Positions 23,209 to 32,982 of a stretch of DNA of 64,000 bases are shown here, one piece after another (the first letter of the stretch is position 1; each line of letters begins with the position of its first letter). Origin of the DNA: Nitrospirota bacterium (GTDB lineage Bacteria > Nitrospirota > Thermodesulfovibrionia > UBA6902 > JAJYJJ01); the NCBI GenBank assembly GCA_021789595.1, contig JAJYJJ010000003.1, forward strand, positions 100,253 to 164,252. Reading direction: 5' to 3'. Under the pieces are notes generated by a model that had not been told where the DNA came from, made no database searches, and was given only the letters and a program-made list of their open reading frames with translations. Position numbers and translations under genes: made by a program.

Positions 23209-25440
23209 ATGTTAAAGGACTTTATAGAGGAAAACTTTTCGGATAAGGTTCTGATAATAGTCTCCAACAGAGAGCCTTACATCCATAAAAAGACTGGCTT
23301 GAGCATCAGGGTCGAAAGACCTGCTGGCGGTTTAATATCGGCCATGGATGATGTCTTGAGGGCAACAGGTGGCATATGGGTGGCATGGGGTAGCGGAAGT
23401 GGGGACAGGGATGTCGTTGACAGCAAAAACCTTATGCTGGTGCCGCCGGGGAATCCTTCTTATATGCTGAAGAGGGTCTGGCTCAGTCCTAAAGAGGTGG
23501 ATAATTACTACCATGGATATTCAAATCAGGTATTATGGCCACTCTGCCATATAACCCTTGACAGGGTATATTTCAGAAAAAGGTTCTGGGAGGATTATAG
23601 AAAGGTAAACGGGGCCTTTGCCGATGCTGTCATTGAAGAAACAGGTAATGACTCAATTGTATGGGTTCATGATTACCATTTATGTCTTGTGCCAGGAATC
23701 TTAAGAGGTGAGAAGCCTGAGTTAACCATAGCGCATTTCTGGCATATTCCATGGCCTGACTGGAGCGTCTTCAGGGTCTGCCCGCAGTCAAAAGAAATCC
23801 TTGAAGGATTGCTTGGAAATGACCTGATAGGCTTTCAGATACCCCTCTTTGTGAAAAACTTTTTAGACTGTGTGAAAGAATGCCTCGATGCCGATATTGA
23901 TTACCACCAATCAACGATTACCTACAGAGGACATACCACAAGGCTGAAGGCATTCCCCATAAGCATAGATTTTGATAAGTTCAATTCAATGGCCTCATCG
24001 CAGAGAACGATAAGGATGATGAAAAACATAAAAGAAAAATACAAAATCACACAGGACTATATCGGAATCGGAGTTGACAGACTTGAGTATACAAAGGCAC
24101 TGATAAAGAGGCTTCAGGCCATAGACTTATTCTTTGATAGATATGAGAGATTCAGGAAAAAATTCACCTTCATCCAGATCACTGTTCCTACAAGGATAAG
24201 GGAGCCGTATATAAGTTATAAAAAGACTGTTGAAGAACTTGTTACAAAGATCAACGAAAAATACTCACTGGGCAACTGGAAACCAATTATTTACATTGAT
24301 ACAAAGATTGAGCATGAAGACCTTGTTTCCTATTACAGAATGGCTGATGTCGCCATAATAAGCTCTGTTTACGACGGGATGAACCTCGTAGCAAAGGAGT
24401 ATGCGGCATCACAGGTTGATGAGAATGGTGTTTTGATTCTCAGCGAACTTGCAGGGGCAGCAGATGAACTGGAAGGAGCAATACTCGTGAATCCCTATGA
24501 CATTGAAGGCTTCTCGGATGACATAAGAAAGGCATTGAGGATGCCGCAAAAGGAAAAGGCAAACAGAATGGCTGTATTAAGGAGACAGGTAAAGGGAAGC
24601 GATATTTATAAATGGATTTCTGACATCCTGCACGAGGTGATAAAGATATCATCCGTAAAACAGAAGAAGTGCTGTTATCTCTTTGACCATACTGATGAAA
24701 TAAAAGAGAGGCTATCAGACAAAAGAATTTTTTTATTCCTTGATTACGATGGAACACTTACCCCCATTGTTGAATCCCCTGACAGGGCCTTTATATCGGA
24801 AGATATGCGTTCTCTCATAGTCAGGTTAAAAGAATATATACCCATTGCTGTAATAACTGGCAGAAGCCTTCAGGACATAAAAGGGAGAGTGGAGATGGAA
24901 GATATCATCTATGCTGGAAATCATGGAGCAGAGATATGGGATAGCAGCAAAATAGTCAGGAGTCAAGAGTCAGGAGTCGAGAGTAATTTGTTAAAGGAAT
25001 TTCTTGATAAATTGAAAAATAAATTGTCTCACATCGAGGGCCTCTTAATTGAGGATAAAGGTCTCACTGCCAGCATACATTTCAGGATGGTAAAGGTTAA
25101 GTATTTAAGTGAGGTGTTTGATATACTCTGGAGGATAGCAAAGGAATACGAGGATTCATTCAAAATTACTTCAGGCAAGAAGGTCTTTGAAATAAGACCT
25201 CTCAATGCATGGAACAAGGGTGATGTAATATCATGGATAATCAGGAACTTAGGTAATGGAAGGATTCCGATTTATGTAGGTGACGATACCACTGATGAGG
25301 ATGCCTTCAGGGCAGTAAAGGGAAAGGGCATAAGTATCTGCATCGGTGGTAGTCCCGAAGCTGATTATTATTTAAAAAGGCAGGAAGAGGTGGAGATGTT
25401 TCTCAAAGAACTTATAAAATTATCAGAAAAGAATGGATAG
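23209..25440 (+). CDS. Fused trehalose-6-phosphate synthase / trehalose-6-phosphate phosphatase
   Basis: Residues 1 to about 475 are a GT20 synthase (IIVSNREPYIHKK, RPAGGLISAMDDVL, WVHDYHL, FWHIPWPDW, GVDRLEYTKALIKRL, DGMNLVAKEY). Residues about 500-743 are an OtsB HAD phosphatase (FLFLDYDGTLTPIVE, AVITGRS, GNHGAEIW, VGDDTTDEDAFR). One polypeptide can thus make and dephosphorylate trehalose-6-phosphate. Within the phosphatase part, the peptide VRSQESGVES comes from a period-7 DNA repeat. It overlaps the next gene by 8 bases. Confidence 0.95.
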   Translation: MLKDFIEENFSDKVLIIVSNREPYIHKKTGLSIRVERPAGGLISAMDDVLRATGGIWVAWGSGSGDRDVVDSKNLMLVPPGNPSYMLKRVWLSPKEVDNYYHGYSNQVLWPLCHITLDRVYFRKRFWEDYRKVNGAFADAVIEETGNDSIVWVHDYHLCLVPGILRGEKPELTIAHFWHIPWPDWSVFRVCPQSKEILEGLLGNDLIGFQIPLFVKNFLDCVKECLDADIDYHQSTITYRGHTTRLKAFPISIDFDKFNSMASSQRTIRMMKNIKEKYKITQDYIGIGVDRLEYTKALIKRLQAIDLFFDRYERFRKKFTFIQITVPTRIREPYISYKKTVEELVTKINEKYSLGNWKPIIYIDTKIEHEDLVSYYRMADVAIISSVYDGMNLVAKEYAASQVDENGVLILSELAGAADELEGAILVNPYDIEGFSDDIRKALRMPQKEKANRMAVLRRQVKGSDIYKWISDILHEVIKISSVKQKKCCYLFDHTDEIKERLSDKRIFLFLDYDGTLTPIVESPDRAFISEDMRSLIVRLKEYIPIAVITGRSLQDIKGRVEMEDIIYAGNHGAEIWDSSKIVRSQESGVESNLLKEFLDKLKNKLSHIEGLLIEDKGLTASIHFRMVKVKYLSEVFDILWRIAKEYEDSFKITSGKKVFEIRPLNAWNKGDVISWIIRNLGNGRIPIYVGDDTTDEDAFRAVKGKGISICIGGSPEADYYLKRQEEVEMFLKELIKLSEKNG
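24954..24981 (+). repeat. Tandem 7-bp repeat array inside the trehalose phosphatase domain
   Basis: AGTCAGG, AGTCAAG, AGTCAGG and AGTCGAG lie in tandem. They are read as VRSQESGVES in a loop after GNHGAEIW, where OtsB proteins usually vary in length. Confidence 0.8.
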
Positions 25441-26692
25441 TATTATTCTCAGAAAAGAAGTTCAGGAAAGAATCAAGGAGGTAAAGGAAGTTGACATCCT
25501 TGTCGGCATACCCAGCTACAACAATGCACGCACAATAGGTCATGTTGTAAAGGCTGTGCAGGCGGGATTTGCCAAGTATTTCCCTGATAAAAAGTGTCTC
25601 CTTGTAAATTCTGACGGTGGTTCTGACGACGGCACGACGGAGGTTGTCCAGAATACAACTATTGAGGATTTCCAGTCAATTCTTCTCCATTACAGAGTAG
25701 AACCTTTTTTTAAAATAGCAACACCATATCATGGCATCCCTGGAAAAGGAAGCGCCTTCAGAACCATATTTGAAATAGCAGGTGTCCTTAATGCAAAGGC
25801 ATGTGCTGTAGTTGACTCTGATTTAAGGAGCATCACTCCTGAATGGATTGAACTGCTCATTAAACCTGTAATTGATGGTGGTTTTGACTATGTTGCCCCT
25901 CTTTATCATAGGCATAAATATGACGGGACAATAACCAACAGCATAGTCTATCCTCTAACCAGGGCATTGTATGGTAAGCGTGTAAGACAACCAATAGGAG
26001 GGGATTTTGGCTTTTCGGAGAAATTGGCGAAATTCTATTTAACCAAGGATGTCTGGGAAACCGATGTCGCAAAGTATGGTATTGACATTTGGATGACAAC
26101 TACAGCCATTGCCAATAATTTCAAGGTCTGCCAGTCGTTTCTGGGTGCAAAGATTCACGACCCTAAAGATCCGGGTGCTGATTTAAGTGCAATGCTTCAT
26201 CAGGTGGTCGGCGCTGCATTTGACCTTATGGAGATATATCCTGATATCTGGAAGGCAATAAAAGGCTCCGAAGCAGTCCCAGCCTTTGGCTTTCAATATG
26301 CAGTCGGTCTTGAGCCCGTGAATGTCAATGTGGACAGGATGATGGAGAAATTCAAGCTCGGCACAAAAGAATTATCTTCTTTATGGAAAGAATTTTTATC
26401 AAAGGATGTCCTTGATTTCCTCTGCGAATCGCAGAGATTATCGAAAGAGGAGTTCAGGATGCCTGATAATATCTGGGCAGAGATTATTTATTCCTTTGCT
26501 ATGGCATACCATAAAAAAATTATGAATAGAGAGCATCTCTTGAAATCCCTCACACCTCTGTATATAGGACGAGTAGCCTCTTTTGTTATAGAGACATGGG
26601 AGAGCGGTGCTGAAGAAGTAGAGGACAGGATAGAGGAGTTATGTATGACCTTTGAGGACAAAAGGGACTTTCTGATAAATAACTGGGATTAA
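25433..26692 (+). CDS. GT2/GT81-like glycosyltransferase
   Basis: This 419-residue enzyme has a GT-A fold: VGIPSYNNARTIGHV, VNSDGGSDDGT, GIPGKGSAFRTIFE and the metal site VVDSDLRS. The long C-terminal part (QPIGGDFGFSEKLAKFY, DIWMTTTAI) resembles glucosyl-3-phosphoglycerate synthase-type enzymes. Its place after the trehalose genes suggests a second compatible solute (a glycosylglycerate) or a phospho-sugar product. It is distantly related to the gene at 17374. Confidence 0.78.
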   Translation: MDSIILRKEVQERIKEVKEVDILVGIPSYNNARTIGHVVKAVQAGFAKYFPDKKCLLVNSDGGSDDGTTEVVQNTTIEDFQSILLHYRVEPFFKIATPYHGIPGKGSAFRTIFEIAGVLNAKACAVVDSDLRSITPEWIELLIKPVIDGGFDYVAPLYHRHKYDGTITNSIVYPLTRALYGKRVRQPIGGDFGFSEKLAKFYLTKDVWETDVAKYGIDIWMTTTAIANNFKVCQSFLGAKIHDPKDPGADLSAMLHQVVGAAFDLMEIYPDIWKAIKGSEAVPAFGFQYAVGLEPVNVNVDRMMEKFKLGTKELSSLWKEFLSKDVLDFLCESQRLSKEEFRMPDNIWAEIIYSFAMAYHKKIMNREHLLKSLTPLYIGRVASFVIETWESGAEEVEDRIEELCMTFEDKRDFLINNWD

Positions 26693-26707
26693 TGAAAGGG
26701 GGTAATC

Positions 26708-27406
26708 ATGGGTGATTTTTTGCAGAGAATAGCTATAGAACCATTTAAGAGATTCTTTGATAAGGTTATCCAATTTCTGCCTAACTTTCTCACATCCACT
26801 CTCATCTTGATTGTGGGTATTGTTTTAGGGATGGCCTTAAAAGGTATCTTTTTAAGATTCTTTAGGGCCGTCGGCCTTGACAGGGTCTCAGAGAGGTCTG
26901 GAGTGATAGAGCTGCTGAGGAAAGGCAACATAAGGGATTCTGTATCAGTATTGCTATCAAAGGTAATTGGATGGGTAACTGTTTTCATCTTCGCCATTAT
27001 CTCCATGAGGGAACTTAAGATCCCAACTGTGGAGCGGCTCTTTGAAAGCTTTCTGCTTTACCTTCCCAATGTATTTGTTGCTGCCCTGATACTTTTGTTT
27101 GGTTATCTGTTGGGCAATTTCTTCGGCAGGGCTGCCCTGATAGCATCTGTGAATGCAGGGATAAGATTTTCAGGCCTTATAGGCAAGTTCGTCAAATTCA
27201 CCGTTTTCATCCTCTCTGCAACAATGGCACTGGAGCAACTGGGAATAGGAAGAGAGACTGTAATTATCGCCTTCGCCATAATATTCGGCGGCATAGTCCT
27301 TGCCCTTGCCATAGCCTTCGGCCTTGGTGGAAGGGATATTGCAAAGGCATATCTTGAAAAGAAGATGAAAGGTGAGGAGAAGAAGGACGAAATAAGTCAC
27401 CTCTAA
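26708..27406 (+). CDS. Small membrane protein with MscS-associated TM-helix repeats
   Basis: The 232-residue product has four or five membrane helices and two related segments (FLPNFLTSTLILIVGIVLGMAL and YLPNVFVAALILLFGYLLGNFF). This matches the conserved TM-helix repeat family found in MscS relatives, but without the MscS beta domain. GGGGG lies before the ATG. It is the last gene of the osmotic island and a probable channel or channel partner. Confidence 0.8.
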   Translation: MGDFLQRIAIEPFKRFFDKVIQFLPNFLTSTLILIVGIVLGMALKGIFLRFFRAVGLDRVSERSGVIELLRKGNIRDSVSVLLSKVIGWVTVFIFAIISMRELKIPTVERLFESFLLYLPNVFVAALILLFGYLLGNFFGRAALIASVNAGIRFSGLIGKFVKFTVFILSATMALEQLGIGRETVIIAFAIIFGGIVLALAIAFGLGGRDIAKAYLEKKMKGEEKKDEISHL

Positions 27407-27447
27407 ATTCTTGTATAAATCCTATTTTCAGTTTATACTGTATTATT

Positions 27448-28851
27448 ATGCGGATTGAGAATATTTCATTTATAGAAGTTAAATCCCCTGGTGCACATAT
27501 ATTCAGCAAATTCCCAATTCCAAGGCTCGGCTCTATTTTGCTTTCCACAATCCTCAGAGATGAAGGCTATAATGTCATGGTATTTATAGAGGACATACTG
27601 GAACCCGACGGGTCATTTATAGAAAATTCCGACATCGTCTGCATATCCACCATAACATCAACCGCCATAAGGGCATACGAGCTTGCAGACAGATTGAGGA
27701 AATCTGGCGTCACAGTGATAATTGGAGGTGCCCATCCATCCTTTCTACCAGAAGAGACCCTTGAACATGCAGATTATGTGGTAAGGGGTGAGGGCGACCA
27801 TACCCTTCCTGAACTAATAAACTATCTAAAAAATGGAATGCCTTCAATAGAATCCATTCAGGGCATCTCGTATAAAGATGACTCAGGCAAAATAGTACAT
27901 AATTCCTCAAGACCCCTGCTTGAAGATATGGATGCCCTGCCTGAGCCTGATTTTTCCCTTATCCATGGCTGGAAACCTTCAAATATCTACCCTGTATCCA
28001 CATCCCGTGGTTGTCCATTTAATTGCAGATTCTGTTCTGTTATTCCAATGTTTGGCAGAAGATACAGATTCAAATCTGCTGACACTACACTTAAGGGGCT
28101 CAGGTATGTCGCATCTGTTTCAAAGGCTACCGTATTCTTTGTTGATGATAATTTTGCTGCCAACAAAAACAGGACAAAGGCGATACTCAAAGGCATGATT
28201 GATGAGGCGATGAAAATAGGCTGGTCTGCACAGGTAAGGACAGATGTTGCAAAAGACAGCGAACTCCTTCGTTTAATGGCTGATTCAGGATGCAGCACTC
28301 TCTATATAGGTTTTGAGTCTGTAAACCCAAGAACACTTGAACTTTATAATAAAAAACAGGGCGTTGATGAGATAGTGAATTGCATAAAGGCTGTTAAGGA
28401 GCATGGAATAAGTATTCACGGTATGTTTGTTCTTGGTGCTGATACAGATGATGTAGAAACTATCAGGAAAACTGCCGACTTTGCCATCAAACTTGGAATT
28501 GATACTGTGCAGTTTATGATGCTTACCCCTCTGCCTGGGACACCTGTATTTTTTGAGATGAGGGGTTCTGACAGGCTTCTCCATACAGACTGGAGCAAAT
28601 ATGATGCACACCATGTGGTTTTTAATCCTGTTATGATGAGACCAGAGACCCTTCATATAGAAACCCTTAGGGCAATGGGAAGATTCTACTCATGGAGATA
28701 TATCTTTAACCACCTTATGAAGTTCGATTTCTACTATGCCGCAATAGGACTTTATGGTAAAAAGGCAGTTAAAGAGGCGTTGGATAAGGCTAAAGCATAT
28801 CTTGAGACCCTTGAACTTGCGTCAGAGCCATCTATTTGTAGCTGTAAGTAA
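27448..28851 (+). CDS. B12-binding-domain radical SAM protein
   Basis: The 467-residue enzyme has an N-terminal cobalamin-binding-like Rossmann region (VIIGGAHPSFLPEETLEHADYVVRGEGD), a TIM-barrel core with the cluster motif CPFNCRFC (CX3CX2C) and a C-terminal domain (TPLPGTPVFFEM). Such enzymes do methyl transfers or rearrangements on lipids, hopanoids or antibiotics. The substrate is unknown, and no pathway gene lies beside it. It is a possible consumer of the cobalamin implied by the riboswitch upstream in the window. Confidence 0.85.
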   Translation: MRIENISFIEVKSPGAHIFSKFPIPRLGSILLSTILRDEGYNVMVFIEDILEPDGSFIENSDIVCISTITSTAIRAYELADRLRKSGVTVIIGGAHPSFLPEETLEHADYVVRGEGDHTLPELINYLKNGMPSIESIQGISYKDDSGKIVHNSSRPLLEDMDALPEPDFSLIHGWKPSNIYPVSTSRGCPFNCRFCSVIPMFGRRYRFKSADTTLKGLRYVASVSKATVFFVDDNFAANKNRTKAILKGMIDEAMKIGWSAQVRTDVAKDSELLRLMADSGCSTLYIGFESVNPRTLELYNKKQGVDEIVNCIKAVKEHGISIHGMFVLGADTDDVETIRKTADFAIKLGIDTVQFMMLTPLPGTPVFFEMRGSDRLLHTDWSKYDAHHVVFNPVMMRPETLHIETLRAMGRFYSWRYIFNHLMKFDFYYAAIGLYGKKAVKEALDKAKAYLETLELASEPSICSCK

Positions 28852-28982
28852 AACACATCTGTCCAAAATAAAATTGAGAGATAAGCCCTAACAGGTAGAA
28901 TTTGTTTTGCAAACGAAAAACCTGAAGGAGGCTCCAATAACAGATGAATTTAAGGATAGGGTCTGACTAAAGGAGAATGTGA

Positions 28983-29981
28983 ATGCTTCTATGGATTGCC
29001 TTTATAGTCTGCACATCTGTGATTTTTTATTCAGGCACAAGGCTTTCTAAATACGGCGATATTATCGCCGAAAAGACAGGCCTTGGAAGGACATGGGTTG
29101 GTGTTGTACTTATGGCATCTGTTACATCCCTTCCTGAGTTGGTCACAGGAATAAGCTCTGTTACCTATGCAAATGTTCCTGATATTGCAGTTGGTGATGT
29201 GCTTGGGAGTTGTGTGTTTAATATGTTTATCATCTCTTTCCTTGATGCCATCCATCGCCCAGCGCCCATATCTGCAAGGGCACATCACGGGCAAGTGCTT
29301 TCCGCTGGCTTTGGAATACTCCTACTGAGTATAGTTGCCGTAAGTCTATTTTCTGGAAGGCGTATTCTTCCATTAGGCTGGATCGGACCTTATACCTTAT
29401 TGTTTGTAGTTATTTACTTTATTGCCATGCGATTAGTCTATTTTTATGAAAAAAGGCAGATTTCTGTATTCATGAAGGAGGTGGCGGTGGAGCTTAAATA
29501 CGAGGGTATATCAATGAAGACAGCTATTTTCAATTATACTATTAATGCTGTCTTTGTTGTAGTTGCCGCTGTCTTCCTGCCAAAAATAGGCAAAGGCATT
29601 GCAGAGGTAACAGGTCTTGGGCAGACTTTTGTAGGCAATATCTTTATAGCGGTTTCCACATCCATTCCAGAGGTGGTGGTTTCAATGGCAGCGGTGAAAA
29701 TGGGTGCAATAGACCTTGCGATTGAAAATCTCTTTGGAAGCAATATATTTAACATATTCATCCTTGCCCTTGATGATATTTTTTTTATAAAAGGACCTCT
29801 CCTTTCTTTTGTCAATCCTAATCATATAATCTCTGCCTTATCTGCCATCACAATGACGACCATTGCAATCATCGGTTTAACCTATCGTGCAGAGAAGAAG
29901 CCTTTGCTTTTAGCATGGGATTCTATGGGGATATCGTTGGTTTATGTGATTAATTTGATGTTGCTGTATACATTGAGATAA
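28983..29981 (+). CDS. CaCA-family cation antiporter
   Basis: The 332-residue, ten-helix membrane protein has the two alpha repeats of Na+(or H+)/Ca2+ exchangers: SVTSLPELVTGISSV in the N half and STSIPEVVVSMAAV in the C half, each with the key acidic residue. AAAGGAG stands before the ATG. It is 18 bases ahead of a Ca2+-type ATPase, so the pair probably exports calcium. Confidence 0.87.
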   Translation: MLLWIAFIVCTSVIFYSGTRLSKYGDIIAEKTGLGRTWVGVVLMASVTSLPELVTGISSVTYANVPDIAVGDVLGSCVFNMFIISFLDAIHRPAPISARAHHGQVLSAGFGILLLSIVAVSLFSGRRILPLGWIGPYTLLFVVIYFIAMRLVYFYEKRQISVFMKEVAVELKYEGISMKTAIFNYTINAVFVVVAAVFLPKIGKGIAEVTGLGQTFVGNIFIAVSTSIPEVVVSMAAVKMGAIDLAIENLFGSNIFNIFILALDDIFFIKGPLLSFVNPNHIISALSAITMTTIAIIGLTYRAEKKPLLLAWDSMGISLVYVINLMLLYTLR

Positions 29982-29999
29982 TTCTTAAGGGGACAAACA

Positions 30000-32726
30000 G
30001 TGACTATGGGCACATCGATGCCGTGGCATAAAAGGGAAGCGAATGAAATCATTAAGGAACTGAACTCGTCTCTTCAGGGGCTGTCTTCAGATGAGGCGCA
30101 AAAACGATTTAAAGAATACGGCCCCAATGAATTGAAAGAAAAGAAGAAAAAGCTCCCCATAATGATGTTCCTTGACCAGTTCAGGGACTTCATGATCTTA
30201 GTCCTCATAGCTGCTGCAATCATATCAGGAATTATTGGCGAGCCTTCCGACACTATAGCCATAATGGTGATTGTTGTCCTTAATGCTATTATAGGATTTC
30301 TTCAGGAATACAGGGCAGAAAAGGCAATGGCAGCCCTCAAAAAAATGGCTGCTCCAGCAGCGCTTGTCCTAAGAGATGGTGCGCCGGCAAATATTCCTGC
30401 ATCCGAACTTGTGCAGGGTGATATTGTAATGCTTGAGGCTGGAAAGGTTGTGCCTGCAGATATGAGGTTGGTAGAGGCAGCGCAGTTGAAGGTTGAAGAG
30501 GCTGCACTTACAGGAGAGTCTATCCCTATAGAAAAACATATCAAGCCACTGCATGACGAGATGCTTCCCATTGGGGACAGAAAGAATATGGCATACAAGG
30601 GCACATTTGCGACTTATGGACGTGCAACGGGTATTGTTGTGTCTACAGGGATGGATACAGAACTTGGTAAGATTGCAACTACGCTCCAAGAGGAAGAGGC
30701 GATAAAAACGCCTCTTCAAAAAAGGCTTGCGACCTTCGGCCAGAAACTTGCTATTGCTGTTTTAGCTATATGTGCCATTGTCTTCGGTATAGGGATAATG
30801 AGGGGTGAAGCGCCTTTATTAATGTTACTTACAGCCATTTCCCTTGCAGTTGCTGCAATACCAGAGGCATTGCCTGCTGTTGTGACCATCTCACTTGCCC
30901 TCGGTGCAAAAAAGATGGTCAAACAGAATGCCTTAATAAGGAAACTCCCTGCCGTTGAGACACTGGGATCGGTTACATACATATGCTCCGATAAAACAGG
31001 CACACTCACGCTGAACAAAATGACGGTGGAGGATATCTATGTGGATGGGAAACTTTTAAAAGCACTGGAAACGGAGATACGGGGAATCAGAGAAACGGAG
31101 ACGTCAGGACTTGCTTCACCGATTCTCCCATCCACCGATTCTCCCATCCACCGATTGATGATTGCCCTTGCCTTGAGCAATGACGCACAGATAGACGCTG
31201 AAGGCACTATGATAGGCGACCCTACGGAGATTGCATTGTATGACATTGCAAGGGATAACGGTTTTGATAAAAAGGCACTTGAAGAGAAATTTCCGAGGGT
31301 TAGAGAGATCCCCTTTGATTCTGAAAGAAAATGCATGACTACTTTTCATCAAATCCCCCTAAGTCCCCCTTTGCTAAAGGGGGACTTAGGGGGATTATTG
31401 GCAAGGGAGGGCGAAGGGGGGTTAATATCCTTCACTAAAGGTGCTGTGGATGTGCTGCTTGAAAACTCAGTTGATATTCGCACATCTGAGGGCTTAAAGC
31501 CTGTGGATAAAAAGGAGATTCTTAAGATTAATGAGCGGATGGCTGCCGATGGATTAAGGGTTCTTGGTATCGCCATGAGGAAGTGGGCTACATTGCCAGA
31601 TGACATTTCTCCTGAAAATATTGAAACAGGGCTTACCATCTTGGGCCTTGTTGGTATGGTTGATCCACCGAGGGAAGAGGTGAAAGAAGCCGTAGCGCTA
31701 TGTAAGACCGCCGGGATTAAGCCAGTAATGATAACAGGTGACCATCCCATAACTGCGAAGGCAATAGCCAAGAGACTCGGCATCATAGAGGATGACGCAA
31801 GGACGATAATTACAGGGAGGGAACTTGATAAATTATCCATGGAGGAGTTTGAAGAAAGGGTTGACCATGTTAGGGTCTATGCAAGGGTTGCACCTGAGCA
31901 GAAATTGAAGATCGTAAAGGCCCTTCAGGATAAGGGGCAATTCATTGCCATGACAGGAGATGGGGTTAACGATGCACCTGCATTGAAGAGGGCGGATATT
32001 GGGATTGCTATGGGAATTACTGGAACGGATGTTGCGAAAGAGGCATCCCATATGATACTACTTGATGATAATTTTGCCACAATCGTAAAGGCAGTAAAAG
32101 AAGGAAGAAAGATCTATGACAACATAAGAAAATTTGCAAAATATCTCCTCACAACAAACTCAGGTGAGATATGGACGCTCTTTCTTGCACCACTGGTTGG
32201 ACTGCCGATCCCCCTTCTGCCGATTCACATACTCTGGATAAATCTCATGACAGATGGCCTTCCTGCCCTTGCCCTTTCTGTTGAACCCGAAGAAGGCGAT
32301 GTCATGAAAAGGGCACCGAGGCATCCCAAAGAGAGCATATTCGCCCATGGATTGGGGGTTCATGCCATATGGGTTGGTCTTTTAATGGCAGGTATTGTGC
32401 TTTTTGTTCAGGCCTGGTCAATCAAGACAGGCCATGCCCACTGGCAGACGATGGTCTTTACAGTCCTCTGCCTTACACAGCTTGGCCATGTCCTTGCCAT
32501 AAGGTCTGAAAGGGAATCACTGTTTAAAATAGGTCTATTCTCGAATAACCCATTGCTTGGTGCTGTTTTAGTGAGCTTTATCCTTCAGATAGCGACCATC
32601 TATGTGCCATTTTTAAATCCAATATTCAAGACAGAGCCATTAACCTTTAATGAATTGATGTTTACACTCGCCCTGTCATCTATGGTATTCTTTGCAGTGG
32701 AGATTGAGAAATTCTACCGCAGGTGA
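30000..32726 (+). CDS. P-type Ca2+-transporting ATPase (PMR1/SERCA type)
   Basis: The 908-residue pump has an N-terminal cation-ATPase domain, ALTGES actuator, phosphorylation motif [13 protein letters not shown], the hinge [21 protein letters not shown], and transmembrane sites [11 protein letters not shown] and [12 protein letters not shown] that match Ca2+ pumps. The GTG start follows AAGGGG; an ATG two codons later is the alternative. Two repeat-derived insertions lie in the nucleotide-binding domain: a tandem 16-bp duplication near 31115-31155 and a 45-bp palindrome. Both keep the frame. Confidence 0.93.
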   Translation: MTMGTSMPWHKREANEIIKELNSSLQGLSSDEAQKRFKEYGPNELKEKKKKLPIMMFLDQFRDFMILVLIAAAIISGIIGEPSDTIAIMVIVVLNAIIGFLQEYRAEKAMAALKKMAAPAALVLRDGAPANIPASELVQGDIVMLEAGKVVPADMRLVEAAQLKVEEAALTGESIPIEKHIKPLHDEMLPIGDRKNMAYKGTFATYGRATGIVVSTGMDTELGKIATTLQEEEAIKTPLQKRLATFGQKLAIAVLAICAIVFGIGIMRGEAPLLMLLTAISLAVAAIPEALPAVVTISLALGAKKMVKQNALIRKLPAVETLGSVTYICSDKTGTLTLNKMTVEDIYVDGKLLKALETEIRGIRETETSGLASPILPSTDSPIHRLMIALALSNDAQIDAEGTMIGDPTEIALYDIARDNGFDKKALEEKFPRVREIPFDSERKCMTTFHQIPLSPPLLKGDLGGLLAREGEGGLISFTKGAVDVLLENSVDIRTSEGLKPVDKKEILKINERMAADGLRVLGIAMRKWATLPDDISPENIETGLTILGLVGMVDPPREEVKEAVALCKTAGIKPVMITGDHPITAKAIAKRLGIIEDDARTIITGRELDKLSMEEFEERVDHVRVYARVAPEQKLKIVKALQDKGQFIAMTGDGVNDAPALKRADIGIAMGITGTDVAKEASHMILLDDNFATIVKAVKEGRKIYDNIRKFAKYLLTTNSGEIWTLFLAPLVGLPIPLLPIHILWINLMTDGLPALALSVEPEEGDVMKRAPRHPKESIFAHGLGVHAIWVGLLMAGIVLFVQAWSIKTGHAHWQTMVFTVLCLTQLGHVLAIRSERESLFKIGLFSNNPLLGAVLVSFILQIATIYVPFLNPIFKTEPLTFNELMFTLALSSMVFFAVEIEKFYRR
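31352..31396 (+). repeat. 45-bp perfect palindrome inside the Ca2+ ATPase gene
   Basis: A perfect 21-bp inverted repeat, beginning AATCCCCCTAAGTCCCCC, has a GCT loop. The length is 15 codons, read as [15 protein letters not shown]. It is the best-preserved copy of the family also present in fdhA and the alcohol dehydrogenase gene, here read in a different phase. Confidence 0.9.
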
Positions 32727-32821
32727 TATTATCTACTGCTGTTTAGAATTATTATACTCTATACCGCAATATGTTATAATAGTTCAATAATAACCGAAAA
32801 ATAGACATAGGAATTTCTCTA

Positions 32822-32920
32822 ATTCACCTCTCCCTGTGATGGCAGAGGGTTAGGGAGAGGGTGAATGACAACCAAAATGGTTACCCCTCCCCTTTGTCCC
32901 CTCCCACAAGGGGAGGGGCG
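32822..32920. repeat. Two intergenic G/C-run palindromes before comF
   Basis: The first element pairs ATTCACC/TCTCCCT with AGGGAGAGGGTGAAT (32821-32866). The second pairs CCCCTCCCCTTTGT with ACAAGGGGAGGGG (32885-32919). They fill most of the gap between the ATPase and comF genes. They resemble the element in the B12 riboswitch leader and could also form transcript-end hairpins. Confidence 0.65.
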
Positions 32921-32982
32921 TCATGATGGGTAAACCTTTTCTATCTCTATTTTTCAGTAATAACTCTGCTGGAGTGGAAATA

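Noticed and set aside
28852..28982. Mn2+ (yybP-ykoY) or Mg2+ riboswitch before the CaCA/ATPase genes
   Set aside because: I looked for the conserved GGGGAGUA-type blocks and did not find them; only an SD (AAAGGAG) is clear.
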